A stretch of 35,105 nucleotides of DNA from Sulfuritalea sp. (GCA_016712985.1 JADJQA010000042.1:1-35105), one strand, 5' to 3'. Positions 15,376 through 26,238 are shown, counted from the first letter of the stretch. Numbers and translations are program-made. Notes: generated by a model not told the origin, from the letters alone.

Positions 15376-16593
15376 TCAGCGCGAACCGGCAACGATCTTG
15401 TCCCTGTGCAGCAGGGAGATTTCCGAATCGCTCAGCCCGAGGATGCCCGACAGGATTTCATCGGTATGTTCGCCCAGCACCATGGCTCGCTTGGGCGGAC
15501 AACGCTCGAATTCACTGAACTCGAACGGCGTGCCAGGCATCAAATAGCGACCGATACCTGGTTGATCGACTTCAGCGAACATCGGGTGCCGGGTCGAACA
15601 GTCCGGGTCTTCCTCCACGACCTGTCTGAAGCTGCGGAACACCGACCAGGTGACGCCCTTGTCGTCGAAGGGCCTGGCGAAATCCTCGACCTTCCTGGCC
15701 CGAAACCAGGGCGCCAGCAGCGCGTCGATTTCCCCGCGCGCCTTGAACCGGTCGCCTTCCCGGTTCAGATCCAAACCCAGGCGCTCACCCAGGGCGTCAA
15801 ATTCCGGCTTCAAACCGGTTACCTGGCACACGCCGTCCCACTGCCGCCGGGTCAGTGCGACCAGCATCACTTTTCGGCCATCGGCGATATCGAACTCGTT
15901 GCCGTAAGCTCCGTACAGGGAATTGCCATACTTGGGACGGTCGAAGCCGTTGATCATGACCTCGCCGATGATCCCCAGATTGCCCAGCATGGCCAGCGCG
16001 ACATCCTTGAGGGCGATTTCCACCGACTGCCCCTGCCCCGTCAACCGGCGATGGCGTTCCGCGGCCAGCAGGCCCAGAGCCGCCATCTGGCCGGTGATGC
16101 AATCCCAGGCTGGCAAGACATGGCACACCGGGTCGCTGGAACCTTCCGGCCCCGTGGCGCAGGGAAAGCCAACGCCGGGATTCACCGTGTAGTCGACCGC
16201 CGGACCGCCGTCGCGGGTACCCTGCACGGTCAACATGATCAAGTCTTCCCGGTGTTGCTTCAGATGCTCGTATTCCATCCAGCCCCGGACCCGGAGATTG
16301 GTCAGAAAGATGCCGGCGTTGGGTCCGGGGGCGCAAATCAGGCGCGTGATGATCTCTTGACCCTGCGGCGTATTCACGTCCACGGCAATCGAGCGTTTGC
16401 CCTTGTTCAAGCCCGCCCAGAACAGGCTCCTGTTGTCGTGGGTAACCGGCCAGCGGTGATAGTCGAGTCCGCCCCGGATTCGGTCGAAGCGAATGACCTC
16501 CGCGCCCATCTGCGCCAGCGTCATCCCGGCCAGGGGCGCCGCGACGAAAGCGGTCCCCTCGACCACCCGCAATCCTTCCAGAATCTTCGCCAT
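15376..16593 (-). CDS. mct: CaiB/BaiF CoA transferase, likely 2-methylfumaryl-CoA isomerase (Mct)
   Basis: A 405-aa intact class III CoA transferase. N-terminal blocks RVVEGTAFVAAPLAGMTLAQ and GGLDYHRWPVTH, the FWAGLNKGKRSIAVD block, LPAWDCITGQMAALGLLAAE, and the C-terminal PGIGRYLMPGTPFEF and LGEHTDEIL follow what I recall of the Chloroflexus mesaconyl-CoA C1-C4 transferase far more closely than generic formyl-CoA transferases. That enzyme moves CoA between carboxylates within mesaconate. Homologues exist in Accumulibacter. No other enzymes of the 3-hydroxypropionate bicycle lie in this window, so the pathway role is open. The gene starts a leftward operon with the decarboxylase. Confidence 0.75.
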   Translation of the reverse strand: MAKILEGLRVVEGTAFVAAPLAGMTLAQMGAEVIRFDRIRGGLDYHRWPVTHDNRSLFWAGLNKGKRSIAVDVNTPQGQEIITRLICAPGPNAGIFLTNLRVRGWMEYEHLKQHREDLIMLTVQGTRDGGPAVDYTVNPGVGFPCATGPEGSSDPVCHVLPAWDCITGQMAALGLLAAERHRRLTGQGQSVEIALKDVALAMLGNLGIIGEVMINGFDRPKYGNSLYGAYGNEFDIADGRKVMLVALTRRQWDGVCQVTGLKPEFDALGERLGLDLNREGDRFKARGEIDALLAPWFRARKVEDFARPFDDKGVTWSVFRSFRQVVEEDPDCSTRHPMFAEVDQPGIGRYLMPGTPFEFSEFERCPPKRAMVLGEHTDEILSGILGLSDSEISLLHRDKIVAGSR

Positions 16594-16729
16594 TGAATTT
16601 CCCCTCCTTCAGCAATCCAGTCAATTCTGCCCGTTCAACAGCGCCACATCCCGAGCGAGGCCATGCCAATCATATACCCTTGACGCGAATGGCTTGGGCT
16701 TGGCAAATAGTTGATCACGCCAATGGGTC

Positions 16730-16992
16730 ATGGCGCCGGCAGAGGACCACAACTGTCTGTTTTGGGGGGCGTTGTTCCGGGCCGATGCGCGGAACGAGAA
16801 GCACCAGAAATACTGTTTCGAAGGCATGGAGTCGGCGGTGCAGGCGTTTTTCTGCAGGCCGCCCGCGTCGACTACGGACAGGGGTGGTTCTGGAGTACGG
16901 CGTTGCCGGCGACCGAACTGCAGAAGGTGCTCGACGCCGGGCTTCCGAATTGGCGGCGCGATCTGGTCGACCGGCTCAACGCGGCACGCTGA
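16730..16992 (+). pseudogene. Small hypothetical protein, one frameshift
   Basis: ATG 16730 reads MAPAEDHNCLFWGALFRADA to VQAFF; one missing base in the T run near 16845 restores LQAARVDYGQGWFWSTAL and a charged C-terminus LPNWRRDLVDRLNAAR, stopping at 16992 (87 aa when restored). It is rich in Trp/Phe with a helical C-terminus. I do not recognise a family. It stands alone between the leftward CoA transferase and the converging ATPase remnant. The 136-bp gap before it holds no clear motif. Confidence 0.35.
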
Positions 16993-17053
16993 TGCAGATG
17001 GGGTGACGGTCGATATGTCCACTTTGGAGCGCGTCGCCGAACGGCTTGCTCTT

Positions 17054-19115
17054 TCAGGCTCCGCGCATGCCTTCGAGCAATGCCAGGACTCTTGCGACCG
17101 GTGGCGTGTCACGGCCCCCGGTAACTCTTTCGAGCACGAGGCGGAGCGCTTCACGGTGCCGCTTTGTAGCGTCTTTGCGCTCGCAGACCGCGGAAAGCGC
17201 AATCATCTCAAGCCACGGCGCTTCCTGAGCGCGGGCTTCATCGATGGCCTGTCGAATCGCTTCGCCCGCCCGCTTGCTTTCGCCGAGGGCATACGCAATG
17301 CGCGCGTCGAGCACGAGCAGTTGTGGCAGGCACTGCCGTTCGCCAATTGCATCTGCGCACTGCATCGCTTCGTCCAGCTGCTGCCGGGCCCCAGCCCAAT
17401 CGCCGGCGCGCGCAAGCGCTTCCGCGGCATAGCCGAGTGTTTCGCATGCCCACGCCCGGATGCCAAGCCGAACGCCCAGCTCGTACCCCTCGCGTATCAG
17501 CCGATAGCCGGCGCGCGGGTCGCCAAGTTGTGCCACCGACCAGCCTCGAAACCAAAGATGTGCAGCCCGGGCGCCGGCCAGTGCATGCTCGTCCGCCAGC
17601 ACTCGCAACTGCTCGGAAACGTCTGCGACGCGTGCCGGATTGCCCAGCCGCACCGCGAACAGACCGTCCAGCCAGAGTGCCGCCATCTGTGGCGGGGGGG
17701 TGCGCAGATCGCGAGCACGCTCGTACACGGCGGCGATACGTTCGCGCCCCTGTTCCACCAGTCCAAGGTGCACCGAGTCGAGCGCGAGCAAACCGAGGAC
17801 AATGACGCCCGGATCCGCGACGAAGACCGTGCGCGATGTGCTCGCATCGAGATCGCGACATACATCGAGAGCTTTCTCGAACCAGTCTCGCGCAATGCGC
17901 GGTCGGCCGCGCAAGTGCTGAACCAATCCCCGCAATGGATGGCCCTGCACGTCATCGAGCAACGATTGCGCGCGCTCGAGGGCCTGCTTCACTTGAATCG
18001 AGCTTATGCCATGAACCTGTATCGCGGCCGTGCCCTGCAGCGTGGCGAGGGTGATCTCGAGCGTAGCTCGTTCCTCGCTGTCACCGCCCAGTTGGAGAAG
18101 CGCCAGTGCACGTCCCGTCAGGTCCATCGTCTGAGCAGGGCTGAACTGCAGCAGAGTCGATTCGGCGGCTTCGGCGTAGTAGCGGACTGCGGGGATGTAT
18201 TGGTGAGCGAGCTCGAGATGCGACGCCAGCTCAGCGGCCGTGACATCCGCTCCGTGGGCGCGTTCGCGCTCCAGTGCGGCAGCAACCTTGCGATGAAGCT
18301 CAGCACGGGCGACAGGGCCGATCTGGTTATAGAGCACCTCACGGTAGAGCGCGTGCCGAAAGGCGTAACGCGCGTTGCTGGTGGCGCTCGGTCGCTCCAG
18401 GGGGACATCGGTCAGCCATCGCTGTTGGCGCACCAGATCCATGCATGCTGCAGCCAGCGCTGTAACATCGCCTTGCAGCGCCTCCGCAACGGTGGCGAGT
18501 CGGAAATCGATGCCACATACGCTCGCCGCCTCGAGCAGCACGCGCTCCGTCGGCCTGAGCCGCTGCATGTACTGTTCGATGACGCCGGCCAGGTTCTCCG
18601 GTATTGCCACCGATGCCAGTCGCAAGCGCGCGGAAGGATCTCCATCGATCGCGCTCTGCCCCTGGGCCATGAGATCACTCACGACGTCGGCCACGAACAA
18701 AGGCAGTCCGTCGGTGCGGACATGCAGCGCGCGCACGAATTCTTCCTCGACCGCCAGGCCTGGAATTTTCGCGGCGACGTAGTCGGCCACCTCCTTTTCG
18801 GAAAACGCGTCGAGCACGATCTCTTCGGACAGGCCGTGAAGCCGTAGCTCGTGCCGCAATGACTTGAGCGGATGATCCGCGGCGATGATCTCCGTGAGTC
18901 GCAAGCTTGCGAGCCACAGCATTCGCGTCGGAGCGCTCCGGCGGGCAACGTAGTCGATGAGCTGCACCGTCGCTTGGTCGCTCGATGGCATCTGATCGGC
19001 CGGTTGTCGGCAATGGACTCCCTGATAGCCCAGTTGCCGGGCTCATCGTCACCGGCGTTGACTGGCCGGGCGTCACAGCCGCGATCACCTTTCCGATGAA
19101 GCGATACCCGACCAC
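17054..19115 (-). pseudogene. Winged-helix/AAA-ATPase/TPR regulator remnant lacking the P-loop
   Basis: The 645-aa frame (ATG 18991 to stop 17054) begins SSDQATVQLIDYVARR, which in related predicted-ATPase regulators lies just after the Walker B motif. It continues through the rest of the ATPase module (IPENLAGVIEQYMQRLRPTERVLLEAAS, FRHALYREVLYNQI) and a long TPR-like helical array to the end. No Walker A or B is encoded. Upstream, in a different frame at about 19115-19085, VVGYRFIGKV matches the last strand of an OmpR/CadC-type winged helix, the domain usually fused N-terminally to this ATPase. So the start of the winged helix and the first half of the ATPase appear deleted, leaving a scar. 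The long open TPR frame argues the deletion is recent or that the remnant is still expressed. Confidence 0.75.
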
Positions 19116-19117
19116 AT

Positions 19118-19131
19118 GTACAGTACTGTAC
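19118..19131. promoter_or_regulatory. Perfect 14-bp palindrome, candidate operator
   Basis: GTACAGTACTGTAC reads the same on both strands. It lies between the broken end of the leftward ATPase remnant and the rightward lipase gene, 143 bp before the lipase ATG. Size and symmetry fit a TetR-type operator; no regulator gene is adjacent. Confidence 0.4.
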
Positions 19132-19149
19132 TGGTAACGTCGTGCAATG

Positions 19150-19176
19150 TTGTCGCCTTTTCCGAAAGCGCGACAA
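19150..19176 (+). other. Hairpin in the lipase leader
   Basis: TTGTCGC (19150-19156) pairs with GCGACAA (19170-19176), and inside it CTTT pairs with AAAG, leaving a TCCG loop and one bulged C. There is no T run. It may be a message-stabilising leader structure or a second operator-like site in the 143-bp leader, which holds no coding frame of note. Confidence 0.35.
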
Positions 19177-19274
19177 CGGGCACAGAGACACGGAGAGAAA
19201 TATTTGCAGCAGCACCTGCCTCCTTCTCTGAGTCAGCAGCAAGCGGCCAGCGCCGACCAACCGGACAACAATCC

Positions 19275-20486
19275 ATGACCAAGAAAGCCCATATCCAGCC
19301 TGCTGACCTGCGCGGCTACAGCCGTCTGGCCATTGACGCGACGATCGGCCTGACACGCCTGGTCGAGACGATGCACCACAACATCCTGCGAACTCCAGGA
19401 CCGCTGGGCAAGCACACCCTGGAACCGACGGGTGGCATCACCGGGCTGGTCTATCGGACCATCCAGGGCACGACGCAACTAGTCGGCAGCGGCATCGATG
19501 CGCTGCTGGGCCAACTGACCCCGCTACTCGCCGAGAGGCCGGCAGCGTCATCCGGCAAGCGCGAAGCCGTGCTTGCCGCGCTCAATGGCGTCCTCGGCGA
19601 TCATCTTGCGGCGAGCAAGAATCCCCTGGCGATTCCGATGCAACTGCGCCGCGACGGACATCCGCTGGTGCTGACGGCGCAGGGTCTGGCGGCGAGCATT
19701 CCTCGACCCGGCGGCAAGATCTTGCTGCTGGTGCATGGGCTCTGCATGAACGACCTGCAATGGCGGCGCAAGGACCATGACCATGGCGCGGCGCTGGCAA
19801 GCGCGGCCGGCTTCACGCCGCTGTATCTGCATTACAACAGCGGCGAGCATGTGTCGACCAATGGCCACGCCTTCGCGGACATGCTGGAAACCCTGGTGCA
19901 GGCCTGGCCCGTCCCTGTGGAGCAACTGGTGATCGTCGGCCACAGCATGGGCGGACTGCTCGCACGCAGCGCCTGCCACTACGGTGAACTCGCCGGCCAT
20001 GGCTGGCTCAAGCACTTGACCCAAATGGTTTTCCTCGGCACCCCCCACCACGGCGCACCGCTCGAGCGCGGCGGCAACTGGATCGATGTGATTCTCGAGG
20101 TCAGCCCCTACACGGCCGCCCTGGCCCGCCTCGGAAAGATTCGCAGCGGCGGGATTACCGATCTGCGCCATGGCAGCATCCTCGATGAAGACTGGCTGCA
20201 TGGCGACCGCTTCGCCCGCGGCAGGAAGCGGAAGCTGGTGCCGCTACCGGAGGGCGTGCCGTGTTATGCCGCAGGCGTGATCATCGCAAAAGCGGCTGGC
20301 AAGCTGAGCGAACCGCTGCTGGGCGACGGGCTGGTACCCCTGCGCAGCGCACTCGGCCAGGACAAGGATCCGGGGCGCAGCTTGGCTATCCCCGAGTCGC
20401 ACCAGTGGATCGGCTACGGCATGCATCACCTCGATCTGCTGGACAGCCCCGAGGTGAGCGAACAGTTGCGAAAGTGGCTTTGCTGA
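19275..20486 (+). CDS. Alpha/beta-hydrolase lipase/esterase (PGAP1-like)
   Basis: A 403-aa protein; ATG 19275 begins MTKKAHIQPADLRGYSRLAID, and frames further upstream are leader. Residues about 10-145 are helical and lack a signal peptide. The catalytic part runs KILLLVHGLCMNDLQW (oxyanion region), nucleophile elbow VIVGHSMGGLLAR with Ser224, FLGTPHHGAPLERGGNW, and late GDGLVPLRSALG and HHLDLLDSPEV with candidate Asp and His. The GTPHHGAPLER block is typical of PGAP1-like esterases. The substrate could be a lipid or polyhydroxyalkanoate oligomer; the neighbourhood (fadD, PHA protein) fits lipid/PHA turnover but does not prove it. Intact. Confidence 0.85.
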   Translation: MTKKAHIQPADLRGYSRLAIDATIGLTRLVETMHHNILRTPGPLGKHTLEPTGGITGLVYRTIQGTTQLVGSGIDALLGQLTPLLAERPAASSGKREAVLAALNGVLGDHLAASKNPLAIPMQLRRDGHPLVLTAQGLAASIPRPGGKILLLVHGLCMNDLQWRRKDHDHGAALASAAGFTPLYLHYNSGEHVSTNGHAFADMLETLVQAWPVPVEQLVIVGHSMGGLLARSACHYGELAGHGWLKHLTQMVFLGTPHHGAPLERGGNWIDVILEVSPYTAALARLGKIRSGGITDLRHGSILDEDWLHGDRFARGRKRKLVPLPEGVPCYAAGVIIAKAAGKLSEPLLGDGLVPLRSALGQDKDPGRSLAIPESHQWIGYGMHHLDLLDSPEVSEQLRKWLC

Positions 20487-20570
20487 GCCTGTGGGATCGG
20501 GCAGCGGATCCGATCCATGGCCAGATTGCGATTGTATTACAATGAAATGATGCTTCCGGGAGAAGAAACC

Positions 20571-22236
<1,666 letters not shown>

Positions 22237-22291
22237 CATTGCGCCACGACTTTGCGAAAATGATCGTTCTTCAGCCTAGGGTCCGCCAGCC

Positions 22292-22576
22292 ATGAGCGAA
22301 ATCAAGGTCTCCCGCCCGCACTACGCGACGCTCAAGCGCGCCCGCAAGGGCGCCGAGCGGATTGCTGATGAGCTCGGCGAGGAATTCGGCCTCGACCATG
22401 CCTGGGAAGGCAACACCCTGCACTTTCATCGCATGGGCGTCGAAGGGCACATCGAGGTTAGCAAGAAAGATGTCGAGGTCTACGTCAAGCTCGGCTTCCT
22501 GCTGATCGGGTTGCGGCCGCGCATCGAGCATGAAATAAACCGCTTCTGCGACGAGAACTTCGGGCCTGTCAAGTAG
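22292..22576 (+). CDS. Polyhydroxyalkanoic-acid-system family protein
   Basis: A 94-aa intact protein matching the small PHA_gran_rgn family: SEIKVSRPHYATLKRARKG, ADELGEEFGLDHAWEGNTLHF, GVEGHIEVSKKDVEVYVKLGFLL, and an end IEHEINRFCDENFG. Members occur with PHA synthesis genes and are thought to associate with PHA granules; the biochemical role is unsettled. It lies 55 bp downstream of fadD and is probably co-transcribed, linking fatty acid activation to storage polymer metabolism. Confidence 0.88.
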   Translation: MSEIKVSRPHYATLKRARKGAERIADELGEEFGLDHAWEGNTLHFHRMGVEGHIEVSKKDVEVYVKLGFLLIGLRPRIEHEINRFCDENFGPVK

Positions 22577-22582
22577 CGCCGC

Positions 22583-22605
22583 TGGCTGCGCGTGGATCGC
22601 AGCCA
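22583..22605 (+). terminator. Weak hairpin terminator after the PHA gene
   Basis: TGGCTGCG (22583-22590) pairs perfectly with CGCAGCCA (22598-22605) over a 7-nt loop, starting 6 bp after the stop. Only ACCCTTCC follows, so it is not a classical T-run terminator. It lies between convergent genes. Confidence 0.4.
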
Positions 22606-22726
22606 ACCCTTCCGGGATGCCGATGAACCGACAGGAGAATGAAACAACTCTTCCTTCGCCTGGGCTGGGAGCGTCTTGACCCACGCGGATCGGCTGCGCA
22701 TTTCCTCGTCGCACACTGCCACGTAA

Positions 22727-23482
22727 TCAGTAGCGGAGTACCTTGGCGAGAAAATTCGCCAGCAGGGGATTCCGCGGACGGCTGAACAGTTCGCTTGAGC
22801 GCCCTTCTTCCAGTACTTGGCCCTCTGCGATAAACAGGCAATGGTCCGATACTTCCCGCGCAAAGCCCATGTTGTGCGTGACGATGATCAGGTCACGGCC
22901 TTCACCACGCAGTTCTGCAATGAAGTCGAGCACCTCGGCGGTCATCTCCGGATCAAGTGCGGACGTGGGCTCGTCAAAGATCAGAAAGCGCGGTTTGATG
23001 GCGATCGCCCGGACAATCGCCACGCGCTGCTGTTGGCCGCCGGAGAGTTCGGCCGGTCGCCGATCGGCGTGACGGGACAGTTGAAATCGCTCGAACAATG
23101 CATCGACAGTTTCATTCGCCTCGATCCGTGACAGGCCGTGAACCACGACAAGCGGAAGCAAGACGTTTTCCCGCGCCGTCAGGTGGGGAAACAGGTTGTA
23201 GGCCTGGAACACTGTGCCGATGCGGCGGCGGTGCAGGAGCAGGGACGCTTCCGAAAAATCAACCCGCGCGTCATCAATGCTCAGGTATCCCGCTTCCGGT
23301 GTTTCAAGACCGGCGACAATCCGCAACAGGGTCGTCTTGCCGCCGCCGGACGGACCGATGATGGCCAGTGACTGGAATTCCGCAACCGACACGCTGACAT
23401 CCCGCAGCGCCTGATGTTGTCCAAACTGCTTGCTGATCGCGCGGAACTCAAGTCGCAAAGTGGAATCTCCGTTCCAGGACAC
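22727..23482 (-). CDS. Polar amino acid ABC transporter, ATP-binding subunit
   Basis: A 251-aa ATPase of the HisP/GlnQ type that drives amino acid import. Walker A GPSGGGKTTLLR, the Q-loop (GTVFQAYNLFPHLTARENV), signature LSGGQQQRVAI, Walker B FLIFDEPTSALDPEM and the H-loop VTHNMGFAREVSDH are all intact. The start at 23482 overlaps the permease end by 35 bp; a later non-ATG start is possible. It is third in the operon after the binding protein and permease. Confidence 0.92.
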   Translation of the reverse strand: MSWNGDSTLRLEFRAISKQFGQHQALRDVSVSVAEFQSLAIIGPSGGGKTTLLRIVAGLETPEAGYLSIDDARVDFSEASLLLHRRRIGTVFQAYNLFPHLTARENVLLPLVVVHGLSRIEANETVDALFERFQLSRHADRRPAELSGGQQQRVAIVRAIAIKPRFLIFDEPTSALDPEMTAEVLDFIAELRGEGRDLIIVTHNMGFAREVSDHCLFIAEGQVLEEGRSSELFSRPRNPLLANFLAKVLRY

Positions 23483-24227
23483 GACTGAGCAGAGATATCG
23501 GCAGCGTCAGCAGCAGATAGCCGGCCGCCAGGGGTAGGTAGCTTTCCAGGGTGCTGTAAGTGAAGGCATTGACTTCCTGGGCGTTCAGCGTGAACTCGCT
23601 GACCGCAATGATCGACAGCAGCGACGAGTCCTTGATGATCGAGGCAAACTGGCCGGTCAGCGGCGGCACAAGTTGGCGCACCACCTGGGGAAAAACCACA
23701 TGGCGGTAAGTCTGCGCCCGCGTCAGTCCGATGGCTCGCGCCGATTCCAACTGGGAATCACGGATGCTTTCGATGCCCGAACGGATCATCTCGGACAGAT
23801 AGGCTCCGGCAAACAGGGAAAGCGCAAGTACTCCCACGACATAGCGGTTCTCGATGCCAAAGGCATTGGCCACGACGTAGAACAGGATCAGGATCTGCAC
23901 CAGCAGGGGGGTGCCGCGGACAATTTCGACGTAGAGCACTGCTGCGTAGCGCAGGGGCAGGAAAGCCGACCGCCTTGCCAGGGCGCTCAACAGGCCGATT
24001 GCAAGGCTGGCCAGCAGCGCCGCGGCGGAGAGTGCCACGGTAACCAGCCAGCCATGCAGGAACTTTTCCCGGTAATGCCAGATGGCTTGCCAGTTCCAGC
24101 CATAGTGCAACTGGCCGAAGGCAAAGCTGAAGACGGCAGCGACGAGCAATGCGACAAGGCACCATGAAACAATCCAGGCAGCCCGTGCCACCGGTTGCCT
24201 GTGTGCCTGCATCAGCAAATTCTTCAA
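23448..24227 (-). CDS. Polar amino acid ABC transporter, permease
   Basis: A 259-aa inner-membrane protein of the HisM/GlnP family with about five to six helices. The N-terminal HGWLVTVALSAAALLASLAIG and VLYVEIVRGTPLLVQILILFYV, then the EAA loop SARAIGLTRAQTYRHVVFPQVVRQLVPPL that contacts the ATPase, are standard. A single permease gene is present, so it should act as a homodimer. It sits 21 bp after the binding-protein gene. Confidence 0.92.
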   Translation of the reverse strand: MKNLLMQAHRQPVARAAWIVSWCLVALLVAAVFSFAFGQLHYGWNWQAIWHYREKFLHGWLVTVALSAAALLASLAIGLLSALARRSAFLPLRYAAVLYVEIVRGTPLLVQILILFYVVANAFGIENRYVVGVLALSLFAGAYLSEMIRSGIESIRDSQLESARAIGLTRAQTYRHVVFPQVVRQLVPPLTGQFASIIKDSSLLSIIAVSEFTLNAQEVNAFTYSTLESYLPLAAGYLLLTLPISLLSRVLERRFHFAT

Positions 24228-24248
24228 GGCGCCGCCCTGGCGTTCGGG

Positions 24249-25043
24249 CTAAAGGAAGAATGCGTATCCCAGGCGTTTGAACTCGGCCTTCATCTCTTTC
24301 AGGTAGCGGTCCCCCAATCGATCAAAGCCGCCTTTTTCGCGGTAGGCCTTGATGAAACCATTGACCTTGCCCTTGAGTTCATCGTTGCCCTTGCGGATGC
24401 CGACAGCCCACGATTCTCTCTGGAAAGGCTCAAGCACCGCCCGCGTCGTGGCCTTGTTGCGCTGCCAGTTCTGGTAGGTCGACATCTGGTCGTAGATGAA
24501 GGCATCGGCTTTCCCCTGTGTCACTTCCAGAACTGCCGCCGACTCCTTGTCCAGCACCAGTATCTCGGCATGCTTCAGTCTGCTGCTGGCATAGAGATGT
24601 CCCGTTGTCTCTTTCTTCACCGCCACCTTGACGCCTGCCTTGTCCAGGTCCGCGATACCCTGCGCCGTGGAATCCTTCTTCAACAGGAGGCAGAGACCCG
24701 TCGAGAGGTAAGGGTCGGAAAAATCGATCGATTTTTCCCGCTCGGCGGTCGCTGTCATCGAGGAAATCACCAGGTCGACCTTGCCGGTCTTGAGCGCCGG
24801 GATCAATCCGTCGAATGCCGTGTTCTGGATCAGGACGGGTCGGCCAAGACTTTTCGCCAGGTCCGTGGCGAGATCGACGCTGACACCGGAAGGATTGCCC
24901 TTCGGGTCGGTCATCTCGAACGGCGGATAGGCCAACTCCATGCCGACGATCAGCGGTTTGCCTGTCTCGGCAGCCGGAACAATGGCTGCGAAGCTCAGGC
25001 AAGCCAGCAAAGCCATCAGCCAGGATATGGGGTTCGCTTTCAT
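24249..25043 (-). CDS. Polar amino acid ABC transporter, periplasmic binding protein
   Basis: A 264-aa family-3 solute-binding protein. Residues 1-25 are a signal peptide with a PAAE cleavage context. Signature GMELAYPPFEMTDPKGNPSGVSVDLA, FDGLIPALKTGKVDLVISSMTAT, the EREKSIDFSDPY block and VAVKKETTGHLYA follow the amino-acid-binding pattern. The ligand cannot be named from these motifs. It is the first gene of the leftward transporter operon; the 103 bp to the next gene hold its promoter region but no clear boxes. Confidence 0.92.
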   Translation of the reverse strand: MKANPISWLMALLACLSFAAIVPAAETGKPLIVGMELAYPPFEMTDPKGNPSGVSVDLATDLAKSLGRPVLIQNTAFDGLIPALKTGKVDLVISSMTATAEREKSIDFSDPYLSTGLCLLLKKDSTAQGIADLDKAGVKVAVKKETTGHLYASSRLKHAEILVLDKESAAVLEVTQGKADAFIYDQMSTYQNWQRNKATTRAVLEPFQRESWAVGIRKGNDELKGKVNGFIKAYREKGGFDRLGDRYLKEMKAEFKRLGYAFFL

Positions 25044-25146
25044 CTCAGAGTCTGTTGGGGTTACGTCGGTTTACGGTCTTCCAAAAATCCGAGACCATGC
25101 TAACAGATCAATCCGACGGGTTCCACGGGGTGAGTGGCGTTCTTCC

Positions 25147-26238
25147 TCATTCCCGGCCAAACTTGGTGATGAAGTTCTCGATTTCTTCATCGAGCGCGAT
25201 GCGCGCCGTCAGCCCTCGAATCCAGCGTTCGGGAATCGCCGCCGGCCCCAGCGCCGCGCCCAGCAGCGCGCCCAACACCGCGCCGCGATGGCAATTGTCG
25301 CCGCCGACATTGGCATTGGCGATCAGCGCCGCCTCGAAGTCGTCGGCATGGCGCGCCGCCAGATAGAGCACGGCAGGGAGTGATTGATCGATGTAGCAGG
25401 CGGAACTCAGGAGGCCGCCTATCACGTCCTGATCGGATTGCTGATTGCGGCGGATGCGCTCGATCACCGCGCTGGCCGGAAAACCCAGCCGTTCGGCGGC
25501 GGCGCAGGCCAGCGGCGCGATCCGGGCAGAACCATCTTGTACCAGGCGAACCAGCAGATCGCTGAATTCCAGCGCATGGCGTTCCAGTTTGCTGGACCGG
25601 TGAGTCAGCCGCAGTTGGATCAGCGCCGCCGCGTTTGCCGCTGCCGGATCTCTCTCGTGCAGCGCGGCGAAAATGACCGGCGGCAAACCCACCAGTCCGC
25701 CGATCGAAGCAGTATCGTGACCTTCGGCACCGGCGCAACGTCCCGGCGGCAAGCCACGCGCGTAATTGGCGAAGAAGTCACGGTGGAAGGATTCCGCATA
25801 GGTATCGTTGTGGCTGTCCGGCGCCGTCATGAAAGAAATGTACTCGAGCAGAAAGTCCGCGGGGTCGTAGCGGCCGGCGGCGGTGAGCGTACGCAGCAGC
25901 ACCCGCGTGCACAGCAGATTGAGGGTGTTGTCGCCGGCTTGCATGCCCTGATGATAGTGGCGGCTGGCCTGGCCCCAGTGCTGCCTCTTGCCCTTGAGAA
26001 TCACGCCGCCGACCACGTCGCCGTCCTGCGAGCCCCGGCCGCCTCGACCGGTGCTGGCCAGCGGCATGATCGAATTCGGATGATTCGCCCTCGGTGCCTG
26101 GTAATCACGGATCACTCCGAAATCGCGCTGCAAGGCGGCAAGGTTGTAATACCAATGCACCGGCATCGCCAGCGCGTCGCCGACGAACATGCCCCACAGG
26201 GCGCCGCGAATGCGCTCGGCAGTGGTCAGCCCGCCCAT
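25147..26238 (-). CDS. ADP-ribosylglycohydrolase family protein
   Basis: A 363-aa intact protein. The ATG at 26238-26236 is chosen because GGGGAG lies nine bases upstream; a longer frame reaches the ovoA region without family signal. The fold removes ADP-ribose from proteins or small molecules with two Mg ions. Visible metal-site motifs are MFVGDALAMPVHW (Asp21) near the start, GHDTASIGGLVGLP and NANVGGDNCHRGAVLGALLGA. It resembles the large ADP-ribosylglycohydrolase group with NVGGDNCHRG rather than DraG. It is divergent from ovoA with 111 bp between, so the two may share a promoter region. Substrate unknown. Confidence 0.88.
   Translation of the reverse strand: MGGLTTAERIRGALWGMFVGDALAMPVHWYYNLAALQRDFGVIRDYQAPRANHPNSIMPLASTGRGGRGSQDGDVVGGVILKGKRQHWGQASRHYHQGMQAGDNTLNLLCTRVLLRTLTAAGRYDPADFLLEYISFMTAPDSHNDTYAESFHRDFFANYARGLPPGRCAGAEGHDTASIGGLVGLPPVIFAALHERDPAAANAAALIQLRLTHRSSKLERHALEFSDLLVRLVQDGSARIAPLACAAAERLGFPASAVIERIRRNQQSDQDVIGGLLSSACYIDQSLPAVLYLAARHADDFEAALIANANVGGDNCHRGAVLGALLGAALGPAAIPERWIRGLTARIALDEEIENFITKFGRE

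Noticed and set aside
16730..18847. A 705-codon rightward frame
   Set aside because: It runs antisense to the ATPase/TPR frame and has no family-like pattern beyond its first 40 residues; codon usage explains the open antisense frame in GC-rich DNA.
20494..20516. Hairpin GGATCGG/CCGATCC after the lipase gene as a terminator
   Set aside because: No T run follows, the loop is itself partly palindromic, and fadD follows closely on the same strand; transcription probably continues.
20531..20543. ATTGTATTACAAT near the fadD start as a regulator site
   Set aside because: Short AT-rich near-palindrome; could be chance and does not match a FadR or PsrA pattern I know.
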